Shown: piece after piece, positions 5,960-6,577 of the stretch
Position numbering within the stretch: position 1 is the stretch's first letter
Layout of the letters: each line of letters opens with the position of its first letter
The notes under the pieces: model-generated
Told to the model about the DNA's origin: nothing
The model's input: the letters and a program-made list of their open reading frames with translations, nothing else
Database searches by the model: none
Assembly (NCBI GenBank): GCA_020833205.1
Contig: JAJHQT010000049.1
Coordinates: 1 to 6,577, forward strand
Source: Pyrobaculum sp.
Lineage (GTDB): Archaea > Thermoproteota > Thermoprotei > Thermoproteales > Thermoproteaceae
DNA length: 6,577 nt
Direction: 5' to 3'
Program-made: the position numbers and the translations under genes

Positions 5960-5976
5960 CTTTAACCATAAAAATA
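5960..5976 (+). promoter_or_regulatory. Possible promoter of the box C/D sRNA
   Basis: A TATA-like stretch, CTTTAACCATAAAAATA, begins 18 bp after the uL22 stop codon. Its left half (centre about 5963) would start transcription near 5989-5990, a few bases before the C box at 5996. The sRNA could instead be processed from the 3' untranslated region of the uL22 transcript, so this promoter is tentative. Confidence 0.35.
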
Positions 5977-5989
5977 CAGAACATCAACG

Positions 5990-6048
5990 ACTTGGGTGAT
6001 GGAAATTCCTTTAAGGTGAGCGGTGACCGCTTCACCCCTTGCTGATGG
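5990..6048 (+). ncRNA. Candidate box C/D guide sRNA targeting 16S rRNA
   Basis: The element has the ordered architecture of an archaeal C/D RNA: C box GTGATGG (5996-6002), 13-nt guide (6003-6015), D' box GTGA (6016-6019), short spacer, C' box GGTGACC (6022-6028, weak), 13-nt guide (6029-6041) and canonical D box CTGA (6042-6045). Bases 6004-6015, AATTCCTTTAAG, are the exact complement of CTTAAAGGAATT, a near-universal archaeal 16S rRNA stretch (E. coli positions about 910-921). Under the fifth-base-from-box rule this predicts 2'-O-methylation at the equivalent of A914. The second guide, GCTTCACCCCTTG, would pair with CAAGGGGTGAAGC; I could not place that target. Such RNAs act with L7Ae, Nop5 and fibrillarin. 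Transcript ends are estimates. The C and D' boxes each deviate by one base, so chance is not fully excluded. Confidence 0.68.
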
Positions 6049-6217
6049 GGGCGTGTAGGGCTATTACGTTTGTATATGGATGCGCCACGTCTCGGAATTT
6101 GACGTACTGTTTCTTGTCTGTGTAGTGTATCGGCACCGCTATCTTCGGCTTCAGCAGAGCGACGGCGTCTGCTGCCACCTCCGGCGTCATCACCGAGCTA
6201 CCGCCGATGGGCATCAC
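6032..6217 (-). pseudogene. Orphan C-terminal fragment of a metallo-beta-lactamase-fold hydrolase
   Basis: The 61 codons read PIGGSSVMTPEVAADAVALL followed by KPKIAVPIHY, which is the C-terminal portion of the UPF0173/UlaG-like metal-dependent hydrolases (usual length about 210-230 residues). The His of PIHY is the last metal ligand of that fold. The N-terminal HxHxDH metal site and the rest of the core are missing. The frame stays open upstream only to 6250, adding EHVVNNIDVIV, and is then closed by stop codons. The GTG at 6217 is the nominal start but is not a plausible gene start. The TGA end at 6032-6034 falls within the candidate C/D sRNA, on the opposite strand. This is best read as a deletion remnant, not a working gene. 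Confidence 0.65.
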
Positions 6218-6358
6218 GACTATAACGTCGATGTTATTAACAACATGCTCTTACTATTAAGCAAGACCGTTGATGTAGCTAAAGCGGCACAGAGCTGGGC
6301 GTTATCGTTTTAGGCTATAGAGTGTAGATAAAGATAAGTGATAAATTATACAATATAT

Positions 6359-6383
6359 AACTTAAGAAGTTAAAAATTTAACT
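6359..6383. repeat. Two overlapping AT-rich palindromes
   Basis: AACTT-AAG-AAGTT (6359-6371) overlaps AGTTAAA-AA-TTTAACT (6368-6383); the second has perfect 7-base arms. Overlapping dyads of this size can be operator sites for dimeric regulators, but no gene start is placed to use them. In AT-rich DNA short palindromes also arise by chance. Confidence 0.35.
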
Positions 6384-6464
6384 GTCCAACACCTTGTTTT
6401 AGAGTTCATACCTTGGCTTATCTTTCGAGATATAAAGTACTGAATAGGTGGGCTAGCTCTGGCC

Positions 6465-6491
6465 TCCTCCCCGCTTTTAGGGCGGGGATTC
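6465..6491 (-). repeat. GC hairpin resembling an IS200/IS605-type end
   Basis: The arms TCCCCGC (6468-6474) and GCGGGGA (6482-6488) pair perfectly around a 7-base loop. Read on the minus strand the unit is GAATCCCCGCCC, a short A-rich loop, then GCGGGGAGG, which resembles the hairpin often found just after archaeal tnpB genes in IS200/IS605 elements. No tnpB-like sequence is present on either side within the window (only 86 bp remain to the right). It could be a solo end, a miniature derivative, or simply a stable RNA hairpin. Confidence 0.4.
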
Positions 6492-6557
6492 TAAGTCGTG
6501 TGTTCATACATGTTGAGTCTCTTATCGCTGGACATCGAGGTGGTGGGTTTTAGAAAA

Positions 6558-6565
6558 GTTTAAAT
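6558..6565 (+). promoter_or_regulatory. TATA-like box at the window edge
   Basis: GTTTAAAT resembles the TATA boxes used elsewhere in this window. A leaderless start would be expected about 25 bp further, beyond the end of the sequence; the ATG at 6575 is only 13 bp from the box centre and is probably too close. A plus-strand gene starting just outside is possible but unproven. Confidence 0.3.
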
Positions 6566-6577
6566 ATGGCGTTGATG

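Larger units (their letters stand above)
6251..6577. other. AT-rich 327-bp right end, no supported gene
   Basis: No gene is supported here. Bases 6320-6390 are conspicuously AT-rich compared with the coding parts. A short plus-strand frame ends at 6313 with SKTVDVAKAAQSWALSF, but it runs antisense to the hydrolase fragment further upstream and has no recognisable domain. A 17-codon plus-strand frame at 6510-6563 (ending LDIEVVGFRKV) is too short to judge. The stretch holds two palindromes, one GC-rich hairpin and one TATA-like box, listed separately. Confidence 0.4.

Noticed and set aside
6080..6313. 77-codon plus-strand ORF
   Set aside because: Most of it is antisense to the hydrolase fragment; the last 17 residues look protein-like but are too short to support a call.

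Overview
The window looks like a chromosomal piece of a hyperthermophilic crenarchaeon of the order Thermoproteales, most probably Pyrobaculum or a close relative. Three things point there. The left 2.7 kb carries a protein family I recognise as PaREP2b, a dispersed and mostly decayed family of Pyrobaculum. Genes start with GTG or ATG at about 25 bp from a TATA box with no Shine-Dalgarno sequence, as in leaderless crenarchaeal transcripts. The ribosomal protein is a clear archaeal uL22. All names rest on reading motifs; no search was run.

Layout. Bases 1-2659 (+) are one PaREP2b-type gene, interrupted by an in-frame TGA at 1027-1029 and a frame change near 1560-1590, so almost certainly a pseudogene. 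Bases 2660-2892 hold only decayed coding-like debris. Bases 2920-3375 (+) encode an unrecognised 151-residue protein with its own leaderless promoter and a helix-turn-helix-like C-terminus. Bases 3376-3819 contain no convincing gene. On the minus strand, 5312-3820 is a two-gene operon: a UbiA-family prenyltransferase (probably digeranylgeranylglyceryl-phosphate synthase of archaeal lipid synthesis), overlapped by 16 bp by a small HAD-family phosphatase. A 72-bp region separates this operon from the divergent plus-strand gene for ribosomal protein uL22 (5385-5942), and each direction has its own TATA box there.

The most interesting item lies just after uL22. Bases 5990-6048 have the full architecture of a box C/D guide sRNA: C box, 13-nt guide, D' box, C' box, 13-nt guide, D box. 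Twelve bases of its first guide are the exact complement of the highly conserved archaeal 16S rRNA stretch CTTAAAGGAATT, which predicts 2'-O-methylation near E. coli position A914. Its 3' end overlaps, antisense, the tail of an orphan C-terminal fragment of a metallo-beta-lactamase-fold hydrolase (6032-6217, minus). The remaining right end (6251-6577) is AT-rich. It has two small palindromes, a hairpin resembling the end of an IS200/IS605 element with no transposase visible, and a TATA-like box that may serve a gene beyond the window.

The middle of the window is therefore a core housekeeping block (lipid synthesis, ribosomal protein, rRNA-modification guide), and both edges are decaying accessory DNA. 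I saw no tRNA, rRNA or CRISPR array.
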